A stretch of 15,735 bases of DNA from Symbiodinium natans (GCA_905221605.1 CAJNDS010001515.1:1-15735); one strand, 5' to 3'; shown: positions 1-8,386, numbered from the stretch's first letter. Numbers and translations are program-made. The notes: generated by a model not told the origin, from the letters alone.

Positions 1-2160
1 GGGGGGGGCGGGGCGGGCGGGGGCAGCGAAGGGAGGGCTCGGGCATGCACTGGAGCCCTTAAAAACACTCCATTCTAACAGCAAGGCAGCGGGCAGGAGT
101 GGGGCATGCACTAAACCCCTTAAAACACGCCAGTCTGACAGCAAGGCAGCGGAGGGGGTCGGGGGGGGAGCGGGGGGAGCGGGGGGGGCGGGGGGGGCGG
201 GGGCAGCGAAGGGAGGGCTCGGGCATGCACTGGAGCCCTTAAAAACACTCCATTCTAACAGCAAGGCAGCGCGAGGGGTGGGCGGGAGTGGGGCATGCAA
301 GGCAGCGGGAGGGGTGGGCGGGAGTGGGGCATGCGCTGGAGCCCTTAAAACACGCCAGTCTGACAGCAAGGCAGCGGGTGGGAAGGGCGGGGGCGGGAAG
401 GGCGGGGGGGGCGGTGGCAGCGAAGAAAAGGCTCGGGCATGCACTGGAGCCCTTAAAAACACTCCATTCTAACAACAAGCGGGAGGGGTGGGCAGGAGTG
501 GGGCATGCACTGGAGCCCTAAAACACGCCAGTCCAGCGGAGGGGTCGGCGGGGGTGGGAAGGGCGGGGGGAATGGGGGGGAGCGGGGGGCGCGGGGGGGG
601 GCAGCGAAGGGAGGGCGCTCGGGAATGCACTGGAGACGCCCTTTTAAAACCTACATTCTAACACAAGGGATAGCGGGAAGGGGTGGGTGGGGAGGTGGGG
701 CATGCACTGGAACCCTTTTTTAAAAAACACCCGTCGACAGGAAAGGGCAGCGGATGGAAATGGGAAGGGCGGGGGGGGGGAGCGGAGGAGGAGGGGGGGG
801 GGGGGGGGGGGGCAGCGAAGGGAGGGCTCGAACATGCACTGGAGCCCTTAAAAACACTCCATTCGAACAGCAAGGCAGCGGGAGGGGTCGCCACCAGCGG
901 AGGGGGTCGGGGGTGGGAAGGGCGGGGGGAGCGGGGGGGGCGGGGGGGGCGGGGGGGGCACGGCTGAGGGATAGAGGGGGGGCGGGTGGGGGTCGGGGGG
1001 GGGCGGGGGCAGCGAAGGGAGGGCTCGGGCATGCATTGGAGCCCTTAAAAACACTAACAGCAAGGCAGCGGGAGGGGTGGGTGGCAGTGGGGCATGCACT
1101 GGAGCCCTTAAAACACACCAGTCCAGCGGAGGGGGTCGGCGGGGGTGGGAAGGGCGGGGGGAGTGGGACACTCCATTCTAAGTGCAAGGCAGCGGGAGGG
1201 GTGCGCGGCAGTGGGGCATGCACTGGAGCCCTTAAAACACGTAGTCTGACAGCAAGGCAGCATAGGGGCATGGGGCCACGGGGCCATGGAAAGGGTGCAT
1301 GCGCTGGAGCACAGCAAGGCAGCGGGTGGGAAGGGCGGGGGCGGGAAGGGCGAGGGGGGCGGTGGCAGCGAAGGGAGGGCTCGGGCATGCACTGGAGCCC
1401 TTAAAAACACTCCATTCTAACAACAAGCGGGAGGGGTGGGCAGGAGTGGGGCATGCACTGGAGCCCAAAAACACGCCAGTCCAGCGGAGGGGGTCGGCGG
1501 GGGTGGGAATGCACTGGAACCCTTAAAACACGCCAGTCCAGCGGAGGGGGTCGGCGAGGGTGGGAAGGGCGGGGGGAGCGGGGGGGGCGGGGGGGGCGGG
1601 GGGGGCGGGGGCAAGGGAGGGCTCGGGCATGCACTGGAGCCCTTAAAAACACTAACAGCAAGGCAGCGGGAGGGGAGGGTGGGAGTGGGGCATGCACTGG
1701 AGCCCTTAAAACACACCAGTCCAGCGGAGGGGGTCGGCGGGGGTGGGAAGGGCGGGGGGAGTGGGGGGGGCGGGGGGGGGTGGGGGGGGCGGGGGCAGCG
1801 AAGGGAGGGCTCGGGCATGCACTGGAGCCCTTAAAAACACTCCATTCTAACAGCAAGGCAGCGGGAGGGGTGGGCGGGAGTGGGGCATGCACTGGAGCCC
1901 TTAAAACACGCCAGTCTGACAGCAAGGCAGCATAGGGGCATGGGGCCACGGGGCCATGGGAAGGGTGCATGGAGGGGGAGGGTGTGTGGGTGGTGGCAGC
2001 CATGTGAGACATGGGGCCATGAGCTGGAGCCCCTAAAAAAATGCCAAAACATCCATGAGGTGTGGGTGGTGGCAGCCATGTGGGATCCTGGGGCCATGAG
2101 CTGGAGCCGGGGTCGAGGGCATGGAGGCATGGGGGCCATGCGATGGAACGGGCGGAGCGG
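1..2160. repeat. G-rich minisatellite with GCATGCACTGGAGCCC core, about 23 units
   Basis: A degenerate tandem array fills this stretch. Each unit carries the core GCATGCACTGGAGCCC followed by TTAAAA and CACTCCATTC or CACGCCAGTC, then GACAGCAAGGCAGCGGGAGGGG, then a variable G-rich linker. Cores start near 44, 105, 224, 294, 330, 438, 504, 624, 701, 833, 1030, 1093, 1217, 1299, 1386, 1452, 1508, 1628, 1691, 1816 and 1886, with diverged GAGCTGGAGCC versions near 2018 and 2095. Two flavours (CTCCATTC and CGCCAGTC) often alternate, giving a higher-order period of roughly 170-190 bases. The many Gly/Ala/Arg-rich and Pro-rich open frames on both strands are by-products of base composition and are not called as genes. 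Confidence 0.95.
793..812. repeat. 20-base G homopolymer
   Basis: An uninterrupted run of G lies inside the left minisatellite. Its length is likely to be unstable and prone to sequencing or assembly error. Confidence 0.9.
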
Positions 2161-2229
2161 GCGGAGTGGCGGAGAGAGCGGCAGACTATGGTCTTCACTA
2201 GCGCCTCCCCCGCTAGGGTCGGCGGATAT

Positions 2230-2428
2230 TTACTTCTTTATATACATACATATATCATACGATATACAACAATAAGAAACTATATAAATATAAATATAAA
2301 ATAATATATTATATATATATATATATATATAAAGTGTATATATATATATACAATATATAATGTTAATATAATATATAATATATATATATATATATATAAT
2401 ATACTAATATAAATATATATAATATATA

Positions 2429-2470
<42 letters not shown>

Positions 2471-2527
2471 CATTATATTTAGATATATAAGTAATATATA
2501 TCTATTATAATGTATCAATAATATATG

Positions 2528-2559
<32 letters not shown>

Positions 2560-2560
2560 C
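2230..2560. repeat. (TA)n-rich microsatellite
   Basis: Long alternating TA tracts are interrupted by short AT-rich motifs. Composition changes abruptly from the G-rich minisatellite to almost pure A+T near 2225. The open frames here (Tyr/Ile/Leu repeats) are artefacts. Confidence 0.95.
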
Positions 2561-2935
2561 ATAATACATAGTACATAAGACATAATACATATACAATACA
2601 TAATACATAATACATAACGCATAATACACAATACATAATACAGAATACATAATACAGAATACATAATATAAAGCATATAATATATAAGTCATAATACATA
2701 GTACATCAAACATAAAACATACTATATAATTCATAATACATAATTAATACATAATACATAATACATAATACATAATACATAATATATGATACATAATACA
2801 TAATAGATAATATATTATATAATATATAATGTATAATATATAACAGGTAATGTGTAATGTAATGTGTATTATGTCATATGTATATATATATATATGCACA
2901 TACATACATACATAGATATACACACACGTTGACCT
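2560..2935. repeat. (ACATAAT)n-type microsatellite
   Basis: A 7-base unit ACATAAT repeats with point variants (ACATAGT, ACAGAAT) to about 2810, followed by diverged TATAAT and ATGTAATGTG pieces and a TATATATA/CATA tract at 2880-2930. No gene is seen. Confidence 0.9.
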
Positions 2936-2939
2936 TCAC

Positions 2940-3095
2940 TGCAGGACCAGGCGGACAGACAAGCAGACCAGAGGACCAGAGGACCAGGGGACCACAAGAC
3001 CAGGGGAGCACAGGACCAGGGGACCACGGACCACGGCACCAGAGGACCACGGGACCAGAGGACCACGGGACCAGAGGACCGCGGGACCAGAGGTC
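2940..3095. repeat. GGACCA minisatellite, 8-base unit with 16-base higher order
   Basis: The unit RGGACCAS is repeated about 18 times. Towards the right end it becomes a regular 16-base pair of units (AGGACCAC then GGGACCAG) repeated three times. Frames through it give repeated Pro/Trp/Val or Arg/Gly/Pro peptides and are treated as spurious. Confidence 0.92.
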
Positions 3096-3099
3096 CTTA

Positions 3100-3500
3100 T
3101 TTTTTTTTATTGATCCCTATTATTTTTCTTTTTGATGCTTATTATTTTTTTGATGCCTATGCCGCTACTGCCTGAGCGCCAGACCGCGACGGACAAATGG
3201 AAGTGAACCGGCCGCAGGAGGAAATGCTGGAGCCAAAGTTGTGGAACGACGCACATGCAAACCCTGCACTGGACGTGTAACGGCCGAAACCCAGCGTGAC
3301 CGTGCACCACGCGTGAATGCTGGGCAGCAACGCACCAAAAAACTCCCTCGGAACGATCCGGACCTTTTTTTACTTGCGGTTGCGGCGCGTGTACTTCACT
3401 GAATCCATTATCTCACCCACGCGGAGCCACACACTGCCACACGTTGCGATCCAAACAAAACATCTTACGAAAGGCACCTTGGAGTTGAGAACGAGCCTCA
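3100..3500. other. Single-copy spacer without a clear gene
   Basis: Mixed-composition DNA, T-rich at 3100-3160. A 27-codon plus-strand open frame at 3197-3280 (MEVNRPQEEMLEPK...) looks protein-like but is too short to call. The 3280-3500 part would be the 3' flank of the minus-strand exons at 3502-3679. Confidence 0.4.
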
Positions 3501-3501
3501 A

Positions 3502-3679
3502 CTACTGGCGGATCTTCTTACGAAGTTCACCGTCGATCAGGGCCGCCAGCGCCTGAGATGCAAGCAAGCTTCTGTCCAATTTAAAGACTGACCAGCAGGC
3601 GAGCCTCTTTGTGCGCGGCGATCGGCTCCTTGCCCGCTTTGAGCTGCTCGTGCATCCACTTGTTGTACCGCTGGGTCAC
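3502..3679 (-). CDS. Two 3'-terminal exons of an unrecognised gene (40-base intron)
   Basis: On the minus strand, an exon at 3679-3593 follows an acceptor ending CATGACAG and reads 29 codons in phase 0 (starts VTQRYNKWMHEQLK, ends HKEARLL). It stops at a GTCAGT donor. A 40-base intron (3592-3553) ends CATCTCAG, and a second exon (3552-3502) adds 16 codons (ALAALIDGELRKKIRQ) and a TAG stop. The joined frame is uninterrupted, while the unspliced frame meets TAA four codons into the intron. The peptide is charged, soluble and probably helical. Upstream exons are not visible: the next bases upstream are a 17-G run and minisatellite copies, so the gene either has a very long repeat-filled intron or is a fragment. 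I do not recognise the family. A 40-base intron is short, which lowers confidence. Confidence 0.5.
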
Positions 3680-3720
3680 CTGTCATGGAACACAACACAG
3701 TAAGGAAGCTGAGCAGGTTT

Positions 3721-3737
3721 GGGGGGGGGGGGGGGGG
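3721..3737. repeat. 17-base G homopolymer
   Basis: A pure G run immediately before stray copies of the left minisatellite core. A second run of 14 G lies at 3847-3860. Confidence 0.9.
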
Positions 3738-3945
3738 TCATGCGCTGCAGCCCTTCATACACTTCATCCAGGCTAGGGGCTGGGCGGGGGAGCCCTAAAA
3801 CACGTTGGGGGGGGGCAGCGGGGGGAGCGGGGGCAGTAAGGGCAGCGGGGGGGGGGGGGGTTGGAGCCCTCAAAACACTTCATCTCCAGGTTGGGGGTTG
3901 GGGGAGCCCCTGTCGTTTCCACCTTAAAACACTTCATTCCATGTT
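3738..3945. repeat. Dispersed, diverged copies of the left minisatellite core
   Basis: Four to five degenerate cores occur: CATGCGCTGCAGCCCTTC at 3739, GGAGCCCTAAAACACG near 3790, TTGGAGCCCTCAAAACAC near 3862, and a CCTTAAAACACTTCATTCC near 3923. They match the 1-2160 array in order (GGAGCCCTTAAAACAC then TTCATTC) but are separated from it by about 1.6 kb of unrelated DNA. G-rich linkers surround them. Confidence 0.8.
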
Positions 3946-4328
3946 ATGGATTTTCCCCACCTTTGTGTCATAATTCCAAAAGTATCAGAAAGGCCTGTTT
4001 CCACTAACTCCAAAAATCCAACCCAAACCTACAATTTTCGTTGTAAGCTGATGATGTCGAATATTCCAGTTATGTGTCTCAACAGCGAATACATCTTGAA
4101 AGTCCCAAAACGTATATTTCATAGTATCGAGAAATTCTACAGATTGTGGTTGGATGGAACCATTTAATCACTGACCGCTCCGGATGAAAAACGTCCATAA
4201 CTTGTTTTTGGTCATGTCTCTTTTCAAAGCGTGTGTGTGTATATATATATATATATACAAAAAGTCCAAAACCCACCCGGACCATTGCCCTGCATAAATC
4301 AAAACCAACACACACCGTGGTTATCTCG
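3946..4328. other. AT-richer single-copy stretch, no assignable gene
   Basis: Composition drops to clearly AT-rich. Open frames exist on both strands (plus 3946-4167; minus 4079-4315), but neither has a recognisable domain, and the minus one runs through a (TG)n(TA)n microsatellite at 4231-4257. The stretch may be the eroded 3' continuation or flank of the coding relic at 4329-5380, with which it shares composition. Confidence 0.4.
4231..4257. repeat. (TG)n(TA)n microsatellite
   Basis: A GTGTGTGTGTATATATATATATATA tract of about 27 bases separating the AT-rich relic from its 3' flank. Confidence 0.85.
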
Positions 4329-5380
4329 TTAGTTTTGTGATAACATAGAACAAGCTTCCTTTAAACTATCATGATCAACATCAGATAACGCACCCGCATC
4401 AACAGCTCTATAAAACTTGTAGTATTGGACGCCCGTCTAAAGATGTACCAAAACATGTTTGGCCCCGTTCTTGAAAAAGCTCCTGTGAACCACTCATAAA
4501 TTTAGGAGTACCTGCAGACAAGCTATGGAAGCTTAAACCATCCATTGAAGCGCCCCTCCGAAAATATTATCGAAGTTAAAAAACACACGCGGCCGTCCTA
4601 GTTCCACTACTTCCTTTCTCAGCAAAAACCAGTGTTTTGCTAGGCTTGATAAATTGGAGAAAAAATCATATTGTTCAACCAATTGAGCTATGTCTATCGC
4701 TGGATTAAAATGTACTTTACTACGTTCCCATAACCCTTCCCAATCCATATATTCTGCTTAGCTTAAGGCTTTTGCTAATGCATCTACATCTTCGTTAGTA
4801 CCAACGCCGATATCATCAGGCCATGTAATGGTTGGTGGAATATTAATATTTCTCTTCAATCAGATGGATAATTGGACTAATCATTTGACTAGTCAAATAT
4901 TTCATTGTCATTAAGTATGCAGATGTTTGTCTCCTTGCAGCAAAAATGTATCAGTATCCAAATATATTTCTATATGCTCCAGTCCAATCATTTCACTAAT
5001 TTCACCACTATGCGCCCACATCAAACTTAGCTGCGCCAAAGAATTCAGAACCACTAGTTTCACAATCATGCGTTCTATATTTACTGTGTGTTGGTCAACC
5101 CAAAATCATCTCCGTCAAGTGATTCTTTGTGTTCTGGTAGTTATCAAATATATGACGATGATACTGTGATGAATGTATGTGACTATGCCAACCAGTATTA
5201 AGAACACCACCTTCTTATATATTTGCTAATATACGCAGTTGCTTATTATTGCTCGCTTTGTCGGGCCCTCGTTATGGTTTAATGTGTCTTCGAACCATCC
5301 CCACACATATGTCTTAGCAGACTTCTATCAAGGAACATAGGAGGAAGCTAACAGACGTTCTCAAAAATGGTACCCGGTTT
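4329..5380 (-). pseudogene. Frameshifted AT-rich coding relic, unknown family
   Basis: Reading the minus strand from about 5380 down to a TAA at 4331-4329 gives successive protein-like segments in changing frames: about 5385-5305, 5324-5266, 5271-5098 (TAA at 5217), 5099-4914, about 4947-4846, 4859-4533 (TAA at 4760), 4546-4411 and 4415-4329. Successive segments abut or overlap by a few bases, as expected of one ancestral frame of about 340 codons broken by small indels. Recognisable stretches include KTYVWGWFEDTLNH, GWHSHIHSSQYHRHIF, LAQLSLMWAHSGEI, PPTITWPDDIGVG and AVDAGALSDVDHD. The composition is soluble, Trp/His-containing and acidic. No YxDD, GDD, DDE, helicase P-loop or zinc-finger signature was seen, so I cannot name it; an ancient transferred gene or an element-borne protein are both possible. 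AT-rich codon use is unlike the GC-richer exons elsewhere in the window. No reconstruction is given. Confidence 0.6.
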
Positions 5381-5575
5381 AGTGTGGTCTTTGGGCTCAG
5401 GGTATCGGGCGTTGAATATTTCGCAAACTCATCCTAAAGCCTAGAAGCCTGCACCTAGACCGTCCGACCTCCCACTGAAGTGGTTTGACGGTCGAGACCT
5501 GTCCTCCATGTGGTCTCGGCAGGTACGAAACGACCGTCTTCCCTTTAAACTCCCACCCCCGCCCCCGCCCCCCCC
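5381..5575. other. Spacer with two adjacent hairpins
   Basis: The arms GACCGTC (5458-5464) and GACGGTC (5487-5493) pair around an inner CCAC/GTGG stem (5472-5475 with 5480-5483, TGAA loop). The arms CGAGACC (5493-5499) and GGTCTCG (5512-5518) pair directly after. GACCGTC recurs at 5532-5538, so it could compete for the same partner. A C-rich tract (5551-5576) separates this from the first telomere-type block. It does not fold as a tRNA by eye. Confidence 0.5.
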
Positions 5576-5581
5576 TAACGG

Positions 5582-5647
5582 CCCTAAACCCTAAACCCTA
5601 AAGCCTAAACCCTAAACCGTAAATCGTAAACCCTAAACCCTAAAGCC
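5582..5647 (-). repeat. Telomere-type block, CCCTAAA on plus, degenerate
   Basis: About nine heptamers with variants CCTAAAG, CCGTAAA and TCGTAAA. This is the first of about 35 such blocks. Strand is given as the strand reading TTTAGGG 5' to 3'. Confidence 0.93.
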
Positions 5648-5834
5648 CTTTCTAGAGGCTTGCTCTTCTCCCCAAGCCCCTTTTGAATACCTAGCTTCCT
5701 TGTAGGTACACTCAGAAAACCCTACATCCTAAACTCTAGCAAAGCTCATCTACAGCCCCCTAAGCCCTAAGAACTCAGCACCTAATTCGTTTTAGGTTGT
5801 GATGTGAACAACCCCTTCTGCGACTCTCAGGTAA

Positions 5835-5942
5835 GCCAACCCATATAAAGTGAGCGTTGCGCTCTTATGGTTAACCCCGGGATTCTACAATAAGCTGCTT
5901 TCCCTTAAGACCGTATTGCAGGCTCAAGTCTTTCTCGCACTG
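5835..5942 (+). CDS. Possible hydrophobic exon ending at a telomere-type donor
   Basis: A 36-codon open segment between a TAA (5832-5834) and the junction CTG|GTTTAGG at 5942/5943 reads a hydrophobic peptide (SVALLWLTPGFYNKLLSLK, then ...VLQAQVFLAL). If spliced there, the intron would begin inside the telomere-type block at 5943. The left boundary is unclear, and the minus strand of 5871-5939 is also open, so this is a weak call made mainly because of the junction. Confidence 0.2.
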
Positions 5943-6033
5943 GTTTAGGTTCGGGTTTAGGGTTTGGGGTTTAGGGTTAGGGTGTAGGGTGTAGGGTTTA
6001 GGGTTTAAGGTTTAGGGTTTAGGGATTAGTGGG
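5943..6033 (+). repeat. Telomere-type block, TTTAGGG on plus, degenerate
   Basis: About 12 heptamer or hexamer units including GTGTAGGG and TTAGGG variants. Confidence 0.93.
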
Positions 6034-6158
6034 GGCGGAGGGTGGGGGAGGGGCGCACCGTCTTGCTCCAGCAGCGAAAGCTGATGCCTGGTCCAGGGTT
6101 CGGCTTTGGAGGGCCCCCCTGGTGGGTGTCCAGCTTCGTGGAAGGCTCTTGGGCCGTT
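6034..6158. other. Spacer open on both strands, undecided
   Basis: A G-rich start is followed by about 100 bases that are open in one frame on each strand: plus 6057-6158 contains LLQQRKLMPGPGFGF, and the minus strand is Pro-rich. There are no decisive splice sites, so no gene is called. Confidence 0.3.
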
Positions 6159-6209
6159 AACCCTAAACCCTAAACCCTAAACCCCAAACCCTAAACCCTA
6201 AACCCTAAA
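6159..6209 (-). repeat. Telomere-type block, CCCTAAA on plus
   Basis: Seven heptamers, one CCCCAAA variant. Confidence 0.95.
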
Positions 6210-6403
6210 CAAAGTTTAGCTTTGCGCTCTAGGTTGTGTGTATGTAAGAAAGGGAGCCGAGTTTGGCGTTTGGGGCGCTATGTGGCCTTTGGGGCGAATC
6301 CCCAGGCCCTTTCTCCTCATTCAAGAATTACACCGTCAGCCCTCTGCCTGACAGTCGAAGACCCCAAAACCCGAAGCCGCTCAGACTAGGTTGGCCGTGA
6401 CAG

Positions 6404-6670
6404 CTATACACTGTGAAAAGGGGAGACATACAGTACACGGCAGGGCCCTGCCTCTCTCGAACGGCCCCCGAGAACTTCAGGGCTCAGCTTCTCAAGACCC
6501 GCAGCCAACGAAAGAAAAATAGAAGCTTGCAACACCTGACCTGCAGAACCTCGGCTCCGTAACTCAAGCTCAAGATATATTTTTAGTCTTGAAATTGCGA
6601 CACCCGAAGCCATAAACCCTAAACCCTGAACCATGAGGGGGGCTTTGCTGGGCAAAGCCTCAACCCTCAA
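6404..6670 (-). CDS. Weak 88-codon open frame, unrecognised
   Basis: A minus-strand frame runs from ATG at 6670 to TAG at 6404. Its first 25 codons pass through diverged telomere-type repeats at 6611-6665 and are probably not coding. The rest (ISRLKIYLELELRSRGSAGQ... ending LYVSPFHSV) is protein-like, with a Leu-rich helical character. No domain, neighbour link or splice context supports it. The surrounding 6210-6610 spacer otherwise shows nothing. Confidence 0.2.
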   Translation of the reverse strand: MRVEALPSKAPLMVQGLGFMASGVAISRLKIYLELELRSRGSAGQVLQASIFLSLAAGLEKLSPEVLGGRSREAGPCRVLYVSPFHSV

Positions 6671-6690
6671 CCCTCCTAAACCTTGATGCC
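6611..6690 (-). repeat. Short diverged telomere-type traces
   Basis: Two CCCTAAA units and CCCTGAA / CCTCAA variants. Confidence 0.7.
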
Positions 6691-6770
6691 CAAAATATCT
6701 GCTGACACGTTCCGCACCACTGAGCTTCGGGCAAAGGAGGTAGAACAGCGCCAGCCAGCCCTGAGAGTGG

Positions 6771-6898
6771 GTTCAGGGTTTAGGGTTTAGGGCTTAGGGT
6801 TTAGGGTGTTAGGTTTGGGGTTTAGGGTTTCGAGAAATATAGGGTTTAGGGTTTCGGGTTTAGGGCTTGAAACACAAGAATAGGGTTTAGGGTTTTAT
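6771..6898 (+). repeat. Telomere-type block, TTTAGGG on plus, interrupted
   Basis: About 13 units in three clusters broken by short non-repeat inserts (CGAGAAATA near 6831, GAAACACAAGAA near 6868). Confidence 0.92.
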
Positions 6899-6988
6899 GG
6901 GGTGTAATCATCAGGTTTAGCAGGTTTGGCTTTGGCTTTCGGGGGGGTTTCGGGTGCAGGGGCCCTAGGAACTCTTGGGCCCGCCCGG

Positions 6989-7072
6989 TTTAGGGTTTAG
7001 GGTTTAGGGTTTAGGGTTTAGGGTTTAGGGTTTAGGGTTTAGGGTTTAGGGTTTAGGGTTTGGGGCTTAGGG
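6989..7072 (+). repeat. Telomere-type block, 10 perfect plus 2 variant TTTAGGG
   Basis: Perfect TTTAGGG runs from 6989 to 7058, then TTTGGGG and CTTAGGG. Confidence 0.97.
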
Positions 7073-7387
7073 CGTCTCGCCGCGCAGCGGCAGTAGATGC
7101 GCTGTGTAAATGGCGCCCTAGCACACCCAGGGGGTGTGGGGGCGGCATGTCACGCGAAGGCAGTTGCTTTCAAAGTAGCCCAACAATTTTCATTGGTGTT
7201 GGTTTCTTTCTCCCCACCCGCTGTGAGCTTTCACAGGCCACCACCCAAACCACTTCCTTTTAGGGTTTAGGGCTGTCGCCCTCAACTCCCACCACCATTG
7301 CTTCAAATTTTCCGGGGCCATGAGTGACATGCTTCACTCCCTCACATATTGATCGATCTTCGCGCCGAGGCGAGCCTGAGGGGCTCT
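7073..7387. other. Spacer, no gene seen
   Basis: Single-copy DNA with a two-unit TTTAGGG trace at 7260-7275. A 67-codon plus frame (7060-7263) begins in the preceding telomere-type block and has no supporting features. Confidence 0.5.
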
Positions 7388-7472
7388 CTATTCGACCACT
7401 CTCCAATGGCTCGACACATTGTCCATCCAGTAAAGGTGTCCATCACTGCCGGATATCTTCTGGGTCCAGGCC
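7388..7472 (-). CDS. Putative 3'-terminal exon with WW-like motif
   Basis: On the minus strand, an acceptor ending TTTACTAG|G (exon from 7472) leads into 27 codons plus a TAG at 7390-7388. The peptide contains WTQKISGSDGHLYWMDN followed by six residues and a second Trp. The spacing W...G-x-L-Y-W-x-x-N...W resembles a WW domain, which binds proline-rich ligands, but the usual C-terminal Pro is missing and the Trp-Trp spacing is a little short. Upstream on the coding strand lies a CCCTAAA-reading block (7513-7557). The call rests on one short exon, so the family is tentative. Confidence 0.33.
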
Positions 7473-7512
7473 CTAGTAAAGGGTAGGTACAAAATAAGCA
7501 GGCCGGGTGGGA

Positions 7513-7627
7513 ATTTAGGGTTTAGGGTTTGGGGTTTAGGGTTTAGGGTTTACGGTTCAGCAGTTCGCATGTACATGGCCTAAGCTACTATTTAGTTTAG
7601 GGCTTTGGGGGTTTAGGGTCGAGGGTC
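7513..7627 (+). repeat. Two telomere-type clusters, TTTAGGG on plus
   Basis: Six units at 7513-7557 (one TTTGGGG, one TTTACGG) and a diverged cluster at 7589-7627. Confidence 0.92.
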
Positions 7628-7858
7628 TATTTGGGTAGTCCTTTAAATTAGGTCTCCTTGTTAAAGGGTGCCGCCTTACAATGGGTACCCAAAAAGGGAC
7701 CCTAATGTCGAGAACTGCACATTTGCTTAAGAAACCCCCCCTCCCCCCCCTCCAAAAAAGAAGTTCTTCCTTACAGGGGTTAGATACCCTGAAAACAAAT
7801 CCAAAAAAAAACCTTTTAACACCCTCAAAACTTGAACCAAACCCTACAAAAGTCTTGA

Positions 7859-7926
7859 AACACCCTAAACCCTAAACCCTAAACCCTAAACCCTAAACCC
7901 TAAGCCCTAAGCCCTAAGCCCCAACC
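7859..7926 (-). repeat. Telomere-type block, CCCTAAA then CCCTAAG on plus
   Basis: About six CCCTAAA units are followed by three consecutive CCCTAAG variants, showing local homogenisation of a variant. The 7628-7858 spacer is A/C-rich with Lys/Pro-rich open frames and no credible gene. Confidence 0.94.
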
Positions 7927-7928
7927 CG

Positions 7929-7954
7929 GGTCTCCGCACGGCCGTGCAGAGACC
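7929..7954. other. 26-base near-perfect palindrome
   Basis: GGTCTC, c, GCACGG / CCGTGC, a, GAGACC: two 13-base arms with one mismatch and no loop, directly beside the block ending at 7926. As RNA or extruded DNA this would form a strong hairpin or cruciform. Confidence 0.75.
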
Positions 7955-8038
7955 GAACGTCTGCAGCATGACGTGGGCGCCATCGAATTCCGGCCTCGTG
8001 GGGACCCAAAGCCCGCCAGACCCTAAACAGGCTTGTTT

Positions 8039-8081
8039 GGGGTTTAGGGTTTAGGGCTTAGGGCTTAGGGTTTAGGGATTT
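8039..8081 (+). repeat. Telomere-type block, TTTAGGG on plus
   Basis: Five to six units with CTTAGGG variants. Confidence 0.92.
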
Positions 8082-8182
8082 CAGGTTTTCAAGGTGTAGG
8101 GCCCTGAGCCCTGATTCCTTCATTGGTGGTGGCTCCAGGGTCTCACGCGGGCATCGCAAGGGTTTTCCCAGGGTTCCAGAAC

Positions 8183-8205
8183 CCCCAAACCCTAAACCCT
8201 AAACC
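8183..8205 (-). repeat. Short telomere-type block, CCCTAAA on plus
   Basis: Three units running directly into the acceptor-like CCAG at 8204-8207. Confidence 0.9.
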
Positions 8206-8207
8206 AG

Positions 8208-8326
8208 GCTTTGAGAAGCAGTTGTTGGGCTTTGGCAGGGCTTGGGGGTTTGGGGACTCCAGTCCAAAGTCACTAGAGTTACTTTTGAGAGACTTGGGGA
8301 GGTTGTACCGAGGTGGAAGGCTACAG
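8208..8326 (+). CDS. Putative internal exon, unrecognised product
   Basis: The segment starts after CCCTAAACCAG|G and ends at CTACAG|GTATGC, a good donor. In the open frame (two bases, then 39 codons) it reads FEKQLLGFGRAWGFGDSSPK, then a leucine-rich stretch SLELLLRDLGRLYRGGRLQ. The acceptor would be built from the end of the telomere-type block at 8183-8205, and a TTTAGGG block (8337-8386) starts 10 bases after the donor, so the exon is bracketed by repeats in inverted orientation. The next open segment (8391-8491, contains NEVALIFGGCNGKSRVAG) does not join in phase with any obvious acceptor. No family recognised. Confidence 0.33.
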
Positions 8327-8336
8327 GTATGCTTGG

Positions 8337-8386
8337 TTTTAGGGTTTCTTGGGCTTGGGGCTTAGGGTTCACGGTTTAGGGTTCAC
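8337..8386 (+). repeat. Telomere-type block, TTTAGGG on plus, degenerate
   Basis: About six units with CTTGGGG and TTCACGG variants. Confidence 0.88.

Noticed and set aside
239-2198. Long open frames on both strands in the left array, up to 265 codons
   Set aside because: They translate the G-rich tandem repeat into Gly/Arg or Pro-rich peptides and stay open because the sequence lacks A/T-rich stop triplets. The same is seen in several frames at once.
2363-2734. 123-codon minus-strand frame rich in Tyr and Ile
   Set aside because: Pure translation of TA and ACATAAT microsatellites.
4231-4257. TATA-like sequence as promoter for the neighbouring relic
   Set aside because: It is a plain TG/TA microsatellite, lies at the 3' side of the minus-strand relic, and dinoflagellate promoters are not reliably TATA-based.
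5920-5932. Possible spliced-leader relic (CCGTA...GGCTCAAG)
   Set aside because: Only the ends resemble the dinoflagellate spliced leader as I remember it; the middle is shorter and different. A second TGGCTCAAG at about 11144 is within a better exon model. Too short to support.
7681-7875. 64-codon Lys/Pro-rich plus-strand frame
   Set aside because: It ends inside the CCCTAAA block, consists largely of A/C-rich diverged repeat and has no splice or domain support.
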